Shown piece after piece: positions 19,898 to 33,000 of a stretch of 64,000 bases of DNA. The position numbers and the translations under genes were made by a program. The stretch's first letter is position 1, and every line of letters begins with the position of its first letter. This stretch comes from Cristatella mucedo. Lineage: Eukaryota; Bryozoa; Phylactolaemata; Cristatellidae. The notes beneath the pieces are model-generated. The model did not search any database, had not been told where the DNA came from, and saw only the letters and a list, made by a program, of their open reading frames with translations. The DNA is taken from the NCBI GenBank assembly GCA_009760855.2, contig WPIO01000344.1, forward strand, positions 1 to 64,000, in the 5' to 3' direction.

Positions 19898-20435
19898 TCT
19901 TTATTGCCACCTGTTGCTATGCAAAAAGAGGCAGTTAAATCAGCTAGTATTTAATATTATTTATAAATCCCTCACCTTCGTCTATGCTTCACTGGCTCCA
20001 TGTCAAGCATCCAATCAATTTCGAGATTATCATTCTGGCTTACATGTCTCTTTGCTTGCTCACACCCGCCTACCTATCAGATTCCGTGCTCCTCCGGTGT
20101 GCACTCACACCATCATCTCTTTACCTTCAAGTTATTTCGCCAACCGTCAAATAAATCGCAATCTTTTGACGACGAACCTCAAGCTCGCATGCAGCAAAAG
20201 TTTGAAACTTGCCTTTATCTATTTTAAGTAACTGCAATGACCTATAACCACATGATAGTGCATACTTCTTTTGCAACACGTGTAAAGTGACTGAAAAGCG
20301 GATAGTTCTTTGAGGACGCTTTGTGACAGCATTTTTATTTTTAGTAATATTATTGTAAATGACCTTGCATCCTTTAAGTCAATGCTACAGATTTATTGGT
20401 TCCGGTCAGCCCTCTACTTCCCCACATTCCACTGA
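19898..20435 (+). mobile_element. LINE ORF2 C-terminal fragment, plus orientation, copy B
   Basis: Counterpart of 9,216-9,755. The frame around 19,915-19,980 reads KKRQLNQLVFNIIYKSLTF, as in the CR1/L2 'KxRxxFxLLLxxYKSL' segment. Positions 20,358-20,435 encode DLASFKSMLQIYWFRSA and end at TGA. A frameshift near 19,920 separates it from the PPV run upstream. Confidence 0.65.
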
Positions 20436-20767
20436 CCTTAGGCAGCTATTGATTCTCTCGATGCCAGATGTAAAGCACATTGCTATAGTCTAATATCATT
20501 TTAATTATTAGTGTGTCGTAAAAGTAGACAAATTTATTTCAGGGCTCAGGAGTCTCACGAATTGGCTGCCCCAGCAGCCATAGCATATATATCTCTGAAG
20601 CGTGTGGTGTTTGATAAGGGGTCACACTTGACAATCCAATTCGTGATTTCGAGTCTTGCATCAGGCAGTGGTAGTTACTAAGGCTGTTCTTCTTTGTCTG
20701 GTACTTTAATGTAGCTATTTAATCAGATGACCTCTGCTTCCATGGTACCCTCAAAGTGAAAATATAA

Positions 20768-20890
20768 GGTGCTAGCTTCGACCAAGGTCGCGGTGGATGT
20801 ATTCGATGACTGAAGCCTTTGTCGCGAGCCCCTACCCAAGTGGGAAACGTCAGCACAGAGATTAAGTCATGCTGAGGTCATATTTTTTGG
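20768..20890 (+). mobile_element. tRNA-derived SINE, copy 2 (diverged)
   Basis: GGTGCTAGCTTCGACCAAGGTCG resembles the head and ACAGAGATTAAGTCATG the body of the SINE at 21,364-21,480. The B-box region (GTCGCGAGCCCCTACCC) is decayed. It lies just outside the end of copy B. Confidence 0.5.
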
Positions 20891-21139
20891 TGAGACTTAC
20901 ATAGTGTAAAGTCAATCTAAGTGGTGAATAAAGCCGCAAGCATGTTTCACAGTTTCAGGCCTGCATTACCGATGGGATGCCACAATACATCGTGCAAGAG
21001 CATTGAGGAAATGCGTGTAAGCTCCATCTAGGTATTGCATTTACCTGTAAACTCGAAAGAGGATTCCGAAGTCGATTCGATTCTTAATTGGTAGCCAGTC
21101 ACGGGCATACCATAATGTATTGTATCTTCGTCTGTAACT

Positions 21140-21245
21140 TCACAAAGGATATGTGGTTGTTGAACAGAAGTTTTTATACAGTGGACTTACAGAATAACAG
21201 GCTTTCGGTACGCAATGTCTAGTTAACAGACTTCATCACATGCAG
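21140..21245 (+). repeat. Dispersed repeat R1, partial copy
   Basis: AACTTCACAAAGGATATGTG...TTTTTATACAGTGGACTTACAG...GGCTTTCGGTACGCAA matches the 5' half of R1 at 2,927 and 5,828 with many substitutions, so it is an older copy. Confidence 0.55.
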
Positions 21246-21363
21246 GAAAAAGTCAGTAAAAAGCCTAGAAGAAGATCCAAAGCACCGAAGCCTGTCGTTG
21301 ATTTCGCATGATGTCGTGGACGGCCTAGCTGCTGAATCTTGCACCAGATGTGTCGTGCTGGTT

Positions 21364-21480
21364 TGGTTCATAGGCAAAGGTGCTTGCCGCGACCAAGGTT
21401 GGGCTAAGCTCGTGGGTTCGACCCCCGAGGCATATGTGAAGCGCCTGAATAGAGATTAAGTTCTCTTATGGTGCTATACA
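21364..21480 (+). mobile_element. tRNA-derived SINE, copy 3 (best preserved)
   Basis: TAGGCAAAGGTGCTTGCCGC carries the A-box-like start and GTGGGTTCGACCCCC is a near-perfect B box about 45 bases on. GAGGCATATGTGAAGCGC, TAGAGATTAAG and GGTGCTATAC follow. The same order is found in copy 1. The tRNA-like part spans about 70 bases and the body about 50. The 3' end is not a plain poly(A). Confidence 0.7.
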
Positions 21481-21532
21481 AAGGAATTACATACATGCAC
21501 TTATATAGATTTAAGCAATTATGGGTATAACC

Positions 21533-21740
21533 TTACAGTCCAGAATAAAGAAAGAAATTGCAGCAATCCTGGTGCAATGTCACAGACGCATGAACCACTC
21601 TTGCTGCCTTACTCGTGTCTTTGGCAGTGCTCCTCAGCTGAAAACAAGCCGACTTGGCCATCGAAGATATATGCTTATTCAACGACAAGTCCGTCTGGAA
21701 CAGCAAGCATGGATTTTGGGCTGATGTCACTTGGTATGTT
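21533..21740 (-). mobile_element. CR1/L2-like LINE reverse transcriptase fragment
   Basis: The minus-strand frame includes QTDLSLNKHISSMAKSACFQ, then LRSTAK, VVHASVTLHQDCCNFFLYSGL. This aligns with the family stretch ILDSDLSFDKHISS...SCFFQLRNIAK...LVHAFVTSRLDYCNSLLYGLP. LDYCN appears as QDCCN. The frame remains open for about 138 codons (to 21,949), but upstream of the DLSL run I do not recognise it. Confidence 0.7.
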
Positions 21741-21949
21741 GATATCTTCATAAGAACTTTGAACGACTTCTCATACTTCCAGTTACATAACATAGCTAAC
21801 AGTGTCATTGAAAAAATAGCCTGTTCTATCGAATCTAGATTGCTTTCGAAAACTCTCCTTCCTTGTCTTTCTATCCGTGTATTGAGAAGCTTACATCTAG
21901 TGCAAACATTTGCTGCTTGACGTGTCAGTTGCCAATATTCAGTTGCCAC

Positions 21950-23680
21950 ATTACATCCTTATCTCATATACCCGGGCTCGCTTTAGATCAGGCACTGCAT
22001 TGACTACACGATCCTCATCACTCGCTTCTTCGGTGATGAAACCGCTCGGAAAAAATGAAGCTTTCTAAGAGTTAGTACAAATGCACTATAGTTGTCCTGG
22101 CTAGCTATTAATGGAGAACTTAATGACAAGAAAATAGAATTACTATAAGAATAACTTGCTTTAGGGCTCTAAGACAACTCAATCTATTTCTATGCTCTTA
22201 ACGTTTGCTGCAAATTGAGCGTGATCAAATGGTTAGTTCTAGCATGCTCAATGACGACTAGCATAACATGGTTAGACATGCTACTATACCATGCATTTTA
22301 ATGGTAGCTATCGAATTGGTGATAGTTCAAACTATCAAAGTGACAATGAGCATTTACACGACCAAATTAATGTCAGTTGCTTGATTGAAAATGATTATTT
22401 CTTATTACCTTACGGAAGCCTCTGCCCTCGTTAGCTTCTGGTGACAAAAGAACAATATGATGAAAACTGTGCGACGTCCAGGGAAAATGACTAGCCAAGA
22501 CAACGTATAGTTATAGTATATAGCCAAGACAACGTATAGTTTCTAACGTATTTTTCTCGGTGTCAGTACCTGCATTTCCTATCCAGATACCGTGAAACTC
22601 GGCTAATGCGCCCAGCTAAGTCTGCGGCAAAGTCTCCCAAAAGACATTCAAAGGCTACTGGCTGGGCCCCAGCTTCAGTGACTGTCATTCAGCAACATCG
22701 CCATTGACGGCCAACCCTGTTACTTGGTTTTTGCTAGCACGTTAATAATGATTGGATTTTCACTTTTCCCATAATCCATACATGCTCACTTGATGTATTA
22801 GATGCTTTACTACTCCAGGCATCTTGTAATAGGGATTGGTAGGTATATTTTGGCTATAAAATGCAGCCGATTGATTGCTTCGCATGTGTCCGTCGGTGTT
22901 TTCAGCTCTGGGGCAGGCTCCTACCTTCAAAGCCGGCAAATACTTCTTTTATGACCAGATAACAATCGGAGACTTGTGCAAAGCACTGCTGATGTATGCC
23001 GTCAGCAGTAAGATCTTACACACCAAGCAGTCTCATATTCCCTTTCCCGTGGTAAACAGTACAGCAGTTCCGAGCTACCCATGACTTTGGCACATAATAA
23101 TAATAATGCACTTGATAAGTCGCGTGTGTCTCAATTCACCTCTCATACTTTGCCATTGACTCATCCTTATGTTTGGGGTTGTTCGAGGTGTATGTTAATT
23201 TTAGTCGAGGGTGAGCTGTAAGGAGGTGGAAGGTGTAAAGGCACGTAAAAGAGCTATTCAGTTCCCAGGGATCAATGCCTAGAAATTACATGTCATGTCA
23301 GGCCGTTTTTCTCGTTCAAAAGTTGGTTCTCCGGAATTGTTTCCCTACTTTCGCGGTCAGTACCAAGTATGACGGAGCTCGGCCACGTGTGCCGTAATAT
23401 CACTGAGCCAGCTCCAGTCAAGCAGAAGCAGGCGAATCAAATAGAATAGCCTGCAGCAGTGCCTTGCATAGCACACGTAGATTTATGTGCAAGCTTTGTG
23501 CAGGGGCTCGATATATGGACCGTGTACTACGTGATGAAAATGCTTTGCAGTGGGCTAACGTCTGTCACAGCATGTGTTCTACATGCCAACTTGTGACCAA
23601 ATAGCACAGACACTGGCAAGCATTAACCTGTTTATTAGGTAAAGTAAGTGTAGTTAAGAAATAGGAAAGCATGATTCTCA
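21950..23680. other. No gene recognised
   Basis: About 1.7 kb with only short random-looking frames (for example 22,875-23,084). A 20-base direct repeat is the only local structure I can point to. No splice-plus-coding pattern is apparent. Confidence 0.5.
22490..22542 (+). repeat. Short direct repeat of AGCCAAGACAACGTATAGTT
   Basis: The 20-mer occurs at about 22,493 and again at about 22,522, separated by an ATAGTATAT spacer. A local slippage duplication. Confidence 0.85.
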
Positions 23681-23689
23681 AAATCGCTA

Positions 23690-23864
23690 CTACCAGCTGT
23701 TAAATACTGCTCTTGTTGAATCTGCATGTGATCTAGGTTGCCTGTACAAAAGCGACCTATCATTAGGATACCACTTCAGTTCCACAGTCAAGTCTGCCTA
23801 CTTTCAGCTACATAAAATTGCTGAATTAACTGCTAAAATGTGTGCTTTTTTATATTTAGCCTAA
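23690..23864 (+). mobile_element. CR1/L2-like LINE reverse transcriptase fragment, plus orientation
   Basis: An open frame to TAA at 23,862-23,864 carries LVESACDLGCLYKSDLSL, then FSSTVKSAYFQLHKIAEL. The DLG-DLSL-KSAYFQL-IA order is that of the family segment also seen at 21,533-21,740 and 18,760-19,275. At the DNA level it matches the latter fragment closely (GTCAAGTCTGCC), so they are one subfamily. Confidence 0.65.
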
Positions 23865-23930
23865 AAAGATCTAGCTGAACAGTCAGCCTGGCTAATCGAA
23901 CATGAGATCCCTTAAAACAGCATCGTCATT

Positions 23931-24584
23931 CTAAAAAAATGGGTTTAAGTCGAATCGAGTCGTACTTGTGCTTGGAACACTACCCACCCAGAGGTTGTAG
24001 TCATGCCGAGTTACTCCTAGGTTAGAGGGTGTACTGTGCGGATGAAGCAGCTTAGATAATATTACATCGACGTCTGATCCCTCAGTCTGCTCAAAATGAA
24101 TATGACATTTGCATGCCGTACAGCTGTTATCTATTATTTTGTCTGATTGACCACTCTTGCTCAGATATAAGGTTGACGTTTTTAAGTACCACATCGTCAT
24201 CAAAGTAGCAGCTGCATGAGCCAAACATCCGTTGTTCGTCGCTGCCCATTCCTTCTAACAGTCCTACTTCCCGGAAGACCGGAAGTAATCGCTTCAGCAG
24301 GCAAAAATAACCGAAAAAGCTGTGGATCACCCAGAAACAGAATCAGCTACCATGCCATGCAAACTGTGTCCTCTCTCTGGCATAAGTGAGCCGCTTGGCC
24401 CAGTTGCCTTTAAAGTTGAAGCATTGGCCATTGTCACTGTGGTTGTGTCTTTAAACGCCTTGGTTTTGCAATCGACCTTCATCGATTTAATGAACTTGCA
24501 TTTAAGCTTGTATCGTTTAATATCGAGTGATTTCGAGCTCCGTAAATATTTCCTACTCCCTGCAATTATTTGAGTTTGCAGCAT
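23931..24584 (-). other. Minus-strand open frames of unknown nature
   Basis: Frames at 24,584-24,327 (85 codons), 24,330-24,127 (67) and 24,224-23,931 (97) overlap head to tail on the minus strand. Composition is not obviously repetitive (for example ILSKLLHPHSTPSNLGVTRHD). They could be a decayed gene or chance. I recognise no domain. This is the last unique sequence before the satellite. Confidence 0.2.
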
Positions 24585-24606
24585 CGCTTCCTAGTCGGTC
24601 TTGTGT

Positions 24607-27600
24607 CGGCCTAATTCGTGCGAAATGCTTTAAACATGGTGCAGCATTCTGCTGCCAGCCAGCACACGCTCCGACATGTCGATATGAAGTTTCAACATAT
24701 TCTGCGAGCTGCTGTAAACTCGTGCGAAATGAATTTTTCGAGTGCGAAATGCTCAAAACAAGGTGCAGCACTCTGCTGCCAGCCAGCTCACGCTACGACT
24801 GGCAGATTTAAAGTATTTAGATATTCCGCGATCTTCTACGAAGTCGTGCAAAACGTGTTATTTACGTGCGAAATGGTTTAAACATGGTGCAGGACTCTGC
24901 TGCCAGCCAGCCCACGCTCCGACATGTAGATATGAAGTTTCTACATATTCCGCGAGCTGCTTCGAACTCGTGCGAAACGTGTTATTTCCGTGCGAAATGC
25001 TTTAACAAGGTGCAGCACTTTGCTGCCAGCCAGCACACGCTCCGACATGCAGATTTTAAGTTTCTAGATATTCCGCGATCTGCTGCGAACTTGTGCGAAA
25101 CCTGTTATGTACGTGCGAAATGCTTTAAACTCGGTGCAGCACTCTGCTGCCAGCCAGCTCACGCTCGGACATGCAGATTTCAAGTTTCTAGATATTCCGC
25201 GATCTGCTCCGAACTCGTGCGTAAGGTGTTATTTACGTGCGAAATGCTTTGAACATGGTGCAGCACTCTGCTGCCAGCCAGCACGCACTCCGAAATGCAG
25301 ATTTGAAGTTTCTAGATATTCCGCGATCTGCTCCGAACTCGTGCGTAACGTGTTATTAACGTGCGAAATGCTTTGAACATGGTGCAGCACTCTGCTGCCA
25401 GCCAGCTCATGCTCCGACATGCAGATTTGAAGTTTCTACATATTTCGCGATCATCTGCGAACTCGTGCGAAACGTGTTATTTGAGTGCGAAATGCTTAAA
25501 ACAAGGTGTAGCACTCTGCTGCCAGCCAGTACACGCTCTGACACGTAGATATGACGTTTCTACATATTCGGCGAGCTGCTGCGAACTCGTGCGAAACGTG
25601 TTATTTACGTGCAAAATGCTTTAAACAAGGTGCAGCACGCTGCTGCCAGCAAGGGCACACTCCGACATGAAGATTTCTAGTTTCTATATATTCCACGAAC
25701 TGCCGCGAACCCGTGCGAAACGTGTTATTTACGTGCGAAATGCTTTAAACAAGGTGCAGCACACTGCTGCAAGCAAGTGCACAATCTGACATGCAGATTT
25801 CAAGTTTCTATATATTCCGCGATCTGCCGCTAACCCGTGTGAAACGTGTTATTTACGTGGGAAATGCTTTAAACATGGTGCAGCACTCTGCTGCCAGCCA
25901 GCACACGCTCCGACATGCAGATTTGAAGTTTCTAGATATTCCGCAATCTGCTGCAAACTCGTGCGAAATGTGTTTTTCGAGTGCGAAATGCTCAAAACAA
26001 GGTGCAGCACTCTGCTGCCGGCCAGGGCACGCTCCGACATGCAGATTTGAAGTTTCTACATATTTCGCGATCATCTGCGAACTCGTGCGAAACGTGTTAT
26101 TTGAGTGCGAAATGCTTAAAACAAGGTGCAGCACTCTGCTGCCAGCCAGTACACGCTCCGACACGTAGATATGACGTTTCTACATATTCCGCGAGCTGCT
26201 GCGAACTCGTGCGAAACGTGTTATTTACGTGCGAAATGCTTTAAACAAGGTGCAGCACGCTGCTGCCAGCAAGGGCACGCTCCGACATGCAGATTTTAAG
26301 TTTCTATGTATTCCGCGATCTGCCGCGAATTCGTGCGAAACGTGTTATTTACGTGCTAAATGCTTTTAACAATGTGCAGCACGCTGCTGCCAGCAAGAGA
26401 ACGCTCCGACATGCAGATTTCAAGTTTCTATATATTCCGCGATCTGCCGCAAACCCGTGTGAAACGTGTTGTTTACGTGCGAAATGCTTTAAACATGGTG
26501 CAGCACTCTGTTGCCAGCCAGCGCACGCTCCGACATGCAGATTTGAAGTTTCTAGATATTCCGCGATCTGCTGCGAACTCGTGGGAAATGTCTTTTTCGA
26601 GTGCGAAATGCTCAAAACAAGGTGCAGCACTCTGCTGCCGGCCAGGGCACGCTCCGACATGCAGTTTTGAAGTATCTAGATATTCTGCAATCTTCTGCAA
26701 ACTCGTGCGAAATGTGTTTTTCGAGTGCGAAATGCTCAAAACAAGGTGCAGCACTCTGCTGCCGGCCAGGGCACGCTCCGACATGCAGATTTGAAGTTTC
26801 TACATATTTCGCGATCATCTGCGAACTCGTGCGAAACGTGTTATTTGAGTGCGAAATGCTTAAAACAAGGTGCAGCACTCTGCTGCCAGCCAGTACACGC
26901 TCCGACACGTAGATATGAAGTTTCTACATATTCCGCGAGCTGCTGCGAACTCGTGCGAAACGTGTTATTTACGTGCGAAATGCTTTAAACAAGGTGCAGC
27001 ACGCTGCTGCCAGCAAGGGCACGCTCCGACATGCAGATTTTAAGTTTCTATATATTCCGCGATCTGCCGCGAATTCGTGCGAAACGTGTTATTTACGTGC
27101 TAAATGCTTTTAACAATGTGCAGCACGCTGCTGCCAGCAAGAGAACGCTCCGACATGCAGATTTCAAGTTTCTATATATTCCGCGATCTGCCGCAAACCC
27201 GTGTGAAACGTGTTGTTTACGTGCGAAATGCTTTAAACATGGTGCAGCACTCTGCTGCCAGTCAGCGCACGCTCCGACATGCAGATTTGAAGTTTCTAGA
27301 TATTCCGCGATCTGCTGCGAACTCGTGGGAAATGTCTTTTTCGAGTGCGAAATGCTCAAAACAAGGTGCAGCACTCTGCTGCCGGCCAGGGCACGCTCCG
27401 ACATGCAGTTTTGAAGTATCTAGATATTCTGCAATCTTCTGCGAACTCGTGCGAAATGTGTTTTTTGAGTGCGAAATGCTCAAAACAAGGTGCAGCACTC
27501 TGCTGCCAGCCAGTACACGCTCCGACATGTAGATATGAAGTTTCTACGTATTCCGCGAGCTGCTGCGAACTCGTGCAAAACGTGTTATTTACGTGCGAAA

Positions 27601-30600
27601 TGCTTTAAACAAGGTGCAACACACTGCTGCTAGCAAGCGCACGCTTCGACATGCAGATTTTAAGTTTCTATATATTTCGCGATCTGCCGCGAACCCGTGC
27701 GAAACGTGTTATTTACGTGCGAAATGCTTTAAACAAGGTGCAGCACGCTGCTGCCAGCAAGTGCACGCTCCGACATGCAGATTTCAAGTTTCTATATATT
27801 CCGCGATCTGCCGCGAACCCGTGTGAAACGTGTTATTTACGTGCGAAATGCTTTAAACATGGTGCAGCACTTTGCTGCCAGCCAGCCCTCGCTCCGACAT
27901 GCAGATTTCAAGTTTCTACACTTTCCGCGATCTGCTGCGAACTCGTGCGAAACGTGTTATTTACGTGCGAAATGCTTTAAACATGGTGCAGCACTCTGCT
28001 GCCAGTCAGCCCACGCTCCTAAATGCAGATTTGAAGTTTCTAGATATTCCGCGATCTGCTCCGAACTCGTTCAAAACCTGTTATTTACCTGCGAAATGCT
28101 TTAAACATGGTGCAGCACTCTGGTGCCAGTCAGTGCACGCTCCGACATGCAGATTTTAAGTTTCTATATATTTCGCGATCTGCCGCGAACCCATGCGAAA
28201 CGTGTTATTTACGTGCGAAATGCTCAAAACAAGGTGCAGCACTCTGCTGCCAGCCAGTACACGCTCCGACATGTAGATATGAAGTTTCTACGTATTCCGC
28301 GAGCTGCTGCGAACTCGTGCGAAACGTGTTATTTACGTGCGAAATGCTTTAAACAAGGTGCAACACGCTGCTGCTAGCAAGCGCACGCTCCGACATGCTG
28401 ATTTTAAGTTTCTATATATTTTGCGATCTGCTGCGAACCCATGCGAAACGTGTTATTTCCGTGCGAAATGCTTTGAACATGGTGCAGCACGCTGCTGCCA
28501 GCAAGTGCACACTGCGACATGCAGATTTCAAGTTTCTATATATTTCGCGATCTGCCGCAATCCCGTGTGAAATGTGTTATTTACGTGCGAAATGCTTTAA
28601 ACATGGTGCAGCCCTCTGCTGCCAGCCAGTACACGCTCCGACACGTAGATATGACGTTTCTACATATTCCGCGAGCTGCTGCAAACTCGTACGAAACGTG
28701 TTATTTACGTGCGAAATGCCTTAAACAAGGTGCAGCACGCTGCTGCCAGCAAGTGCACACTGCGACATGCAGATTTCAAGTTTTTACATACTCCGCGATA
28801 TGCTCAGAACTCGTGCAAAATGTGTTATTTACCTGCGAAATGCTTTAAACAAGGTGCAGCACTCTGCTGCCAGCCAGAACGCACTCCGACATGCAGATTT
28901 GAAGTTTCTAGATATTCCGCGATCTGCTCCGAACTCGTGCGTAACGTGTTATTTACGTGCGAAATGCTTTGAACATGGTGCAGCACTCTGCTGCCAGCCA
29001 GCGCATGCTCCGACATGCAGATTTGAAGTTTCTACATATTTCGCGATCATCTGCGAACTCGTGCGAAACGTGTTATTTGAGTGCGAAATGCTTAAAACAA
29101 GGTGCAGCACTCTGCTGCCAGCCAGTACACGCTCCGACACGTAGATATGACGTTTCTACATATTCCGCGAGCTGCTGCGAACTCGTGCGAAACGTGTTAT
29201 TTACGTGCGAAATGCTTTAAACAAGGTGCAGCACGCTGCTGCCAGCAAGGGCACGCTCCAACATGCAGATTTCTAGTTTCTATGTATTCCGCGATCTGCC
29301 GGGAATTCGTGCGAAACGTGTTATTTACGTGCTAAATGCTTTTAACAATGTGCAGCAAGCTGCTGCCAGCAAGAGAACGCTCCGACATGCAGATTTCAAG
29401 TTTCTATATATTCCGCGATCTGCCGCAAACCCGTGTGAAACTTGTTGTTTACGTGCGAAATGCTTTAAAAATGGTGCAGCACTCTGTTGCCAGCCAGCGC
29501 ACGCTCCGACATGCAGATTTGAAGTTTCTAGATATTCCGCGATCTGCTGCGAACTCGTGGGAAATGTCTTTTTCGAGTGCGAAATGCTCAAAACAAGGTG
29601 CAGCACTCTGCTGCCGGCCAGGGCACGCTCCGACATGCAGTTTTGAAGTATCTAGATATTCCGCAATCTTCTGCGAACTCGTGCGAAATGTGTTTTTTGA
29701 GTGCGAAATGCTCAAAACAAGGTGCAGCACTCTGCTGCAAGCCAGTACACGCTCCGACATGTAGATATGAAGTTTCTACATATTCTGCGAGCTGCTGCGA
29801 ACTCGTGCGAAATGTGTTATTTACGTGCGAAATGCTTTAAACAAGGTGCAACACACTGCTGCTAGCAAGCGCACGCTTCGACATGCAGATTTTAAGTTTC
29901 TATATATTTCGCGATCTGCCGCGAACCCGTGCGAAACGTGTTATTAACGTGCGAAATGCTTTAAACAAGGTGCAGCACGCTGCTGCCAGCAAGTGCACGC
30001 TCCGACATGCAGATTTCAAGTTTCTATATATTCCGCGATCTGCCGCGAACCCGTGTGAAACGTGTTATTTACGTGCGAAATGCTTTAAACATGGTGCAGC
30101 ACTCTGCTGCCAGCCAGCCCTCGCTCCGACATGCAGATTTGAAGTTTCTACACTTTCCGCGATCTGCTGCGAACTCGTGCGAAACGTGTTATTTACGTGC
30201 GAAATGCTATAAACATGGTGCAGCACTCTGCTGCCAGCCAGCACACGCTCCGACATGCAGATTTGAAGTTTCTAGATATTCCGCGATCTGCTGCGAACTC
30301 GTGCGAAATGTGTTTTTCGAGTGCGAAATGCTCAAAACAAGGTGCAGCACTCTGCTGCCGGCCAGGGCACGCTCCGACATGCAGATTTGAAGTTTCTAGA
30401 TATTCCGCGATCTGCTGTGACCTCGTGCGAAACGTGTTATTCGAGTGCCTAATGCTTGAAACAAGGCGCAGCACTCTGCTGCCAGCCAGCGCACGCTCCA
30501 ACATGCAGATTTGAAGTTTCTAGATATTCCGCGATCTGCTGCGAACTCGTGCGAAATGTGTTATTCAAGTGCGAAATGCTCAAATCAAGGTTCGGCACTC

Positions 30601-33000
30601 TGCTGCAAGCCGGCGCACACTCCGACATGCAGATTTGACGTTTCTACATATTCCGCGATCTGCTGCGAACTCGTGCGAAACGTGTTATTTACGTGCGAAA
30701 TGCTTTAAACAAGGTGCAGCACGCTGCTGCCAGCAAGGGCACGCTCCGACATGCAGATTTGAAGTTTCTACATATTCCGCGATCTGCCGCGAATTCGTGC
30801 GAAACGTGTTATTTACGTGCGAAATGCTTTAAACAAGGTGCAGCACTCTGCTGCCAGCAAGAGAACGCTCCGACATGCAGATTTCAAGTTTCTATATATT
30901 CCGCGATCTGCCGCAAACCCGTGTGAAACGTGTTATTTACGTGCGAAATGCTTTAAACATGGTGCAGCACTCTGCTGCCAGCCAGCACACGCTCCGACAT
31001 GCAGATTTGAAGTTTCTAGATATTCCGCGATCTGCTGCGAACTCGTGCGAAATGTGTTTTTCGAGTGCGAAATGCTCAAAACAAGGTGCAGCACTCTGCT
31101 GCCGGCCAGGGCACGCTCCGACATGCAGATTTGAAGTTTCTAGATATTCCGCAATCTTCTGCGAACTCGTGCGAAATGTGTTTTTTGAGTGCGAAATGCT
31201 CAAAACAAGGTGCAGCACTCTGCTGCCAGCCAGTACACGCTCCGACATGTAGATATGAAGTTTCTACGTATTCCGCGAGCTGCTGCGAACTCGTGCAAAA
31301 CGTGTTATTTACGTGCGAAATGCTTTAAACAAGGTGCAACACACTGCTGCCAGCAAGCGCACGCTCCGACATGCAGATTTGAAGTTTCTACATATTTCGC
31401 AATCTGCCGCGAACTCGTGCGAAACGTGTTATTTACGTGCGAAATGCTTTAAACAAGGTGCAGCACGCTGCTGCCAGCAAGTGCACGCTCCGACATGCAG
31501 ATTTCAAGTTTCTATATATTCCGCGATCTGCCGCGAACCCGTGTGAAACGTGTTATTTACGTGCGAAATGCTTTAAACATGGTGCAGCACTCTGCTGCCA
31601 GCCAGCCCACGCTCCGACATGCAGATTTGAAGTTTCTACACTTTCCGCGATCTGCTGCGAACTCGTGCGAAACGTGTTATTTACGTGCGAAATGCTTTAA
31701 ACAAGGTGCAGCACTCTGCTGCCAGCCAGCACACGCTCCGACATGCAGATTTGAAGTTTCTAGATATTCCGCGATCTGCTGCGAACTCGTGCGAAATGTG
31801 TTTTTCGAGTGCGAAATGCTCAAAACAAGGTGCAGCACTCTGCTGCCGGCCAGGGCACGCTCCGACATGCAGATTTGAAGTTTCTACATATTTTGCGATC
31901 ATCTGCGAACTCGTGCGAAACGTGTTATTTACGTGCGAAATGCTTTAAACATGGTGCAGCACTCTGCTGCCAGCCAGCACACGCTCCGACACGCAGATTT
32001 GACGTTTCTACATATTCCGCGATCTGCTGCGAACTCGTGCGAAACGTGTTATTTACGTGCGAAATGCTTTAAACAAGGTGCAGCACGCTGCTGCCAGCAA
32101 GGGCACGCTCCGACATGCAGATTTTAAGTTTCTACGTATTCCGCGATCTGCCGCGAATTCGTGCGAAACGTGTTATTTACGTGCGAAATGCTTTAAACAA
32201 GGTGCAGCACTCTGCTGCCAGCAAGAGAACGCTCCGACATGCAGATTTGAAGTTTCTACATATTCCGCGATCTGCTGCAAACTCGTGCGAAACGTGTTGT
32301 TTACGTGCGAAATGCTTTAAACAAGGTGCAGCACTCTGCTGCCAGCCAGCGCACGCTCCGACATGCAGATTTGAAGTTTCTAGATATTCTGCGATTTGCT
32401 GCGAACTCGTGCGAAATGTGTTATTCGAGTGCGAAATGCTGAAAACAAGGTGCAGCACTCTGCTGCCAGCCAGGTCACGCTCCGACTTGCTGATTTGAAG
32501 TTTCTAGATATTCTGCGATCTTCTGCGAACTCGTGCGAAATGTGTTATTTACGTGCGAAATGCTTTAAACAAGGTGCAGCACTCTGCTGCCAGCCAGTAC
32601 ACGCTCCGACATGTAGATATGAAGTTTCTACGTATTCCGCGAGCTGCTGCGAACTCGTGCAAAACGTGTTATTTACGTGCGAAATGCTTTAAACAAGGTG
32701 CAGCACTCTGCTGCCAGCAAGCGCACGCTCCGACATGCAGATTTGCAGTGTCAACATATTCCGCGATCTGCCGCGAACTCGTGCGAAACGTGTTTACTAC
32801 GTGCGAAATGCTTTAAACAAGTTGCAGCACTCTGCTGCCAGCAAGCGCACGCTCCGACATGCAGATTTGAAGTTTCTACATATTCCGCGATCTGCCGCGA
32901 ACTCGTGCGAAACGTGTTATTTACGTGCGAAATGCTTTAAACATGGTGCAGCACTCTGCTGCCAGTCAGCGCACGCTCCGACATGCAGATTTGAAGTTTC
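24607..33000 (+). repeat. Satellite domain I: diverse monomers with higher-order repeats
   Basis: Monomers keep 124 bp but differ among themselves: GAGTGCGAAATGCTCAAAAC versus ACGTGCGAAATGCTTTAAAC, CCGGCCAGGG versus CCAGCAAGTG, and TCATCTGCG versus CTGCTGCG. Blocks recur at 744 bp (6 monomers; 26,287-26,740 with 27,031-27,484), 2,232 bp (27,345-27,980 with 29,577-30,212) and 2,976 bp. This is the pattern of segmental amplification of multi-monomer units. Confidence 0.8.

Larger units (their letters stand above)
15603..20740 (+). repeat. Direct segmental duplication, copy B
   Basis: Second copy of 5,943-10,058. It is longer mainly because it retains 18,950-19,895, the rest of a LINE plus a tRNA-like segment. 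It also has a private 64-bp tandem duplication at 17,376-17,500. Substitutions are scattered and small indels are few, so the duplication is younger than the LINE pieces inside it. Confidence 0.85.

Noticed and set aside
21364-21440. Functional tRNA gene
   Set aside because: A and B boxes are present but no acceptor or anticodon stem pairs properly, and the sequence continues into a shared SINE body.
22875-23084. 69-codon ORF as a small gene
   Set aside because: No motif, no conservation with another copy in the window, and a length expected by chance.
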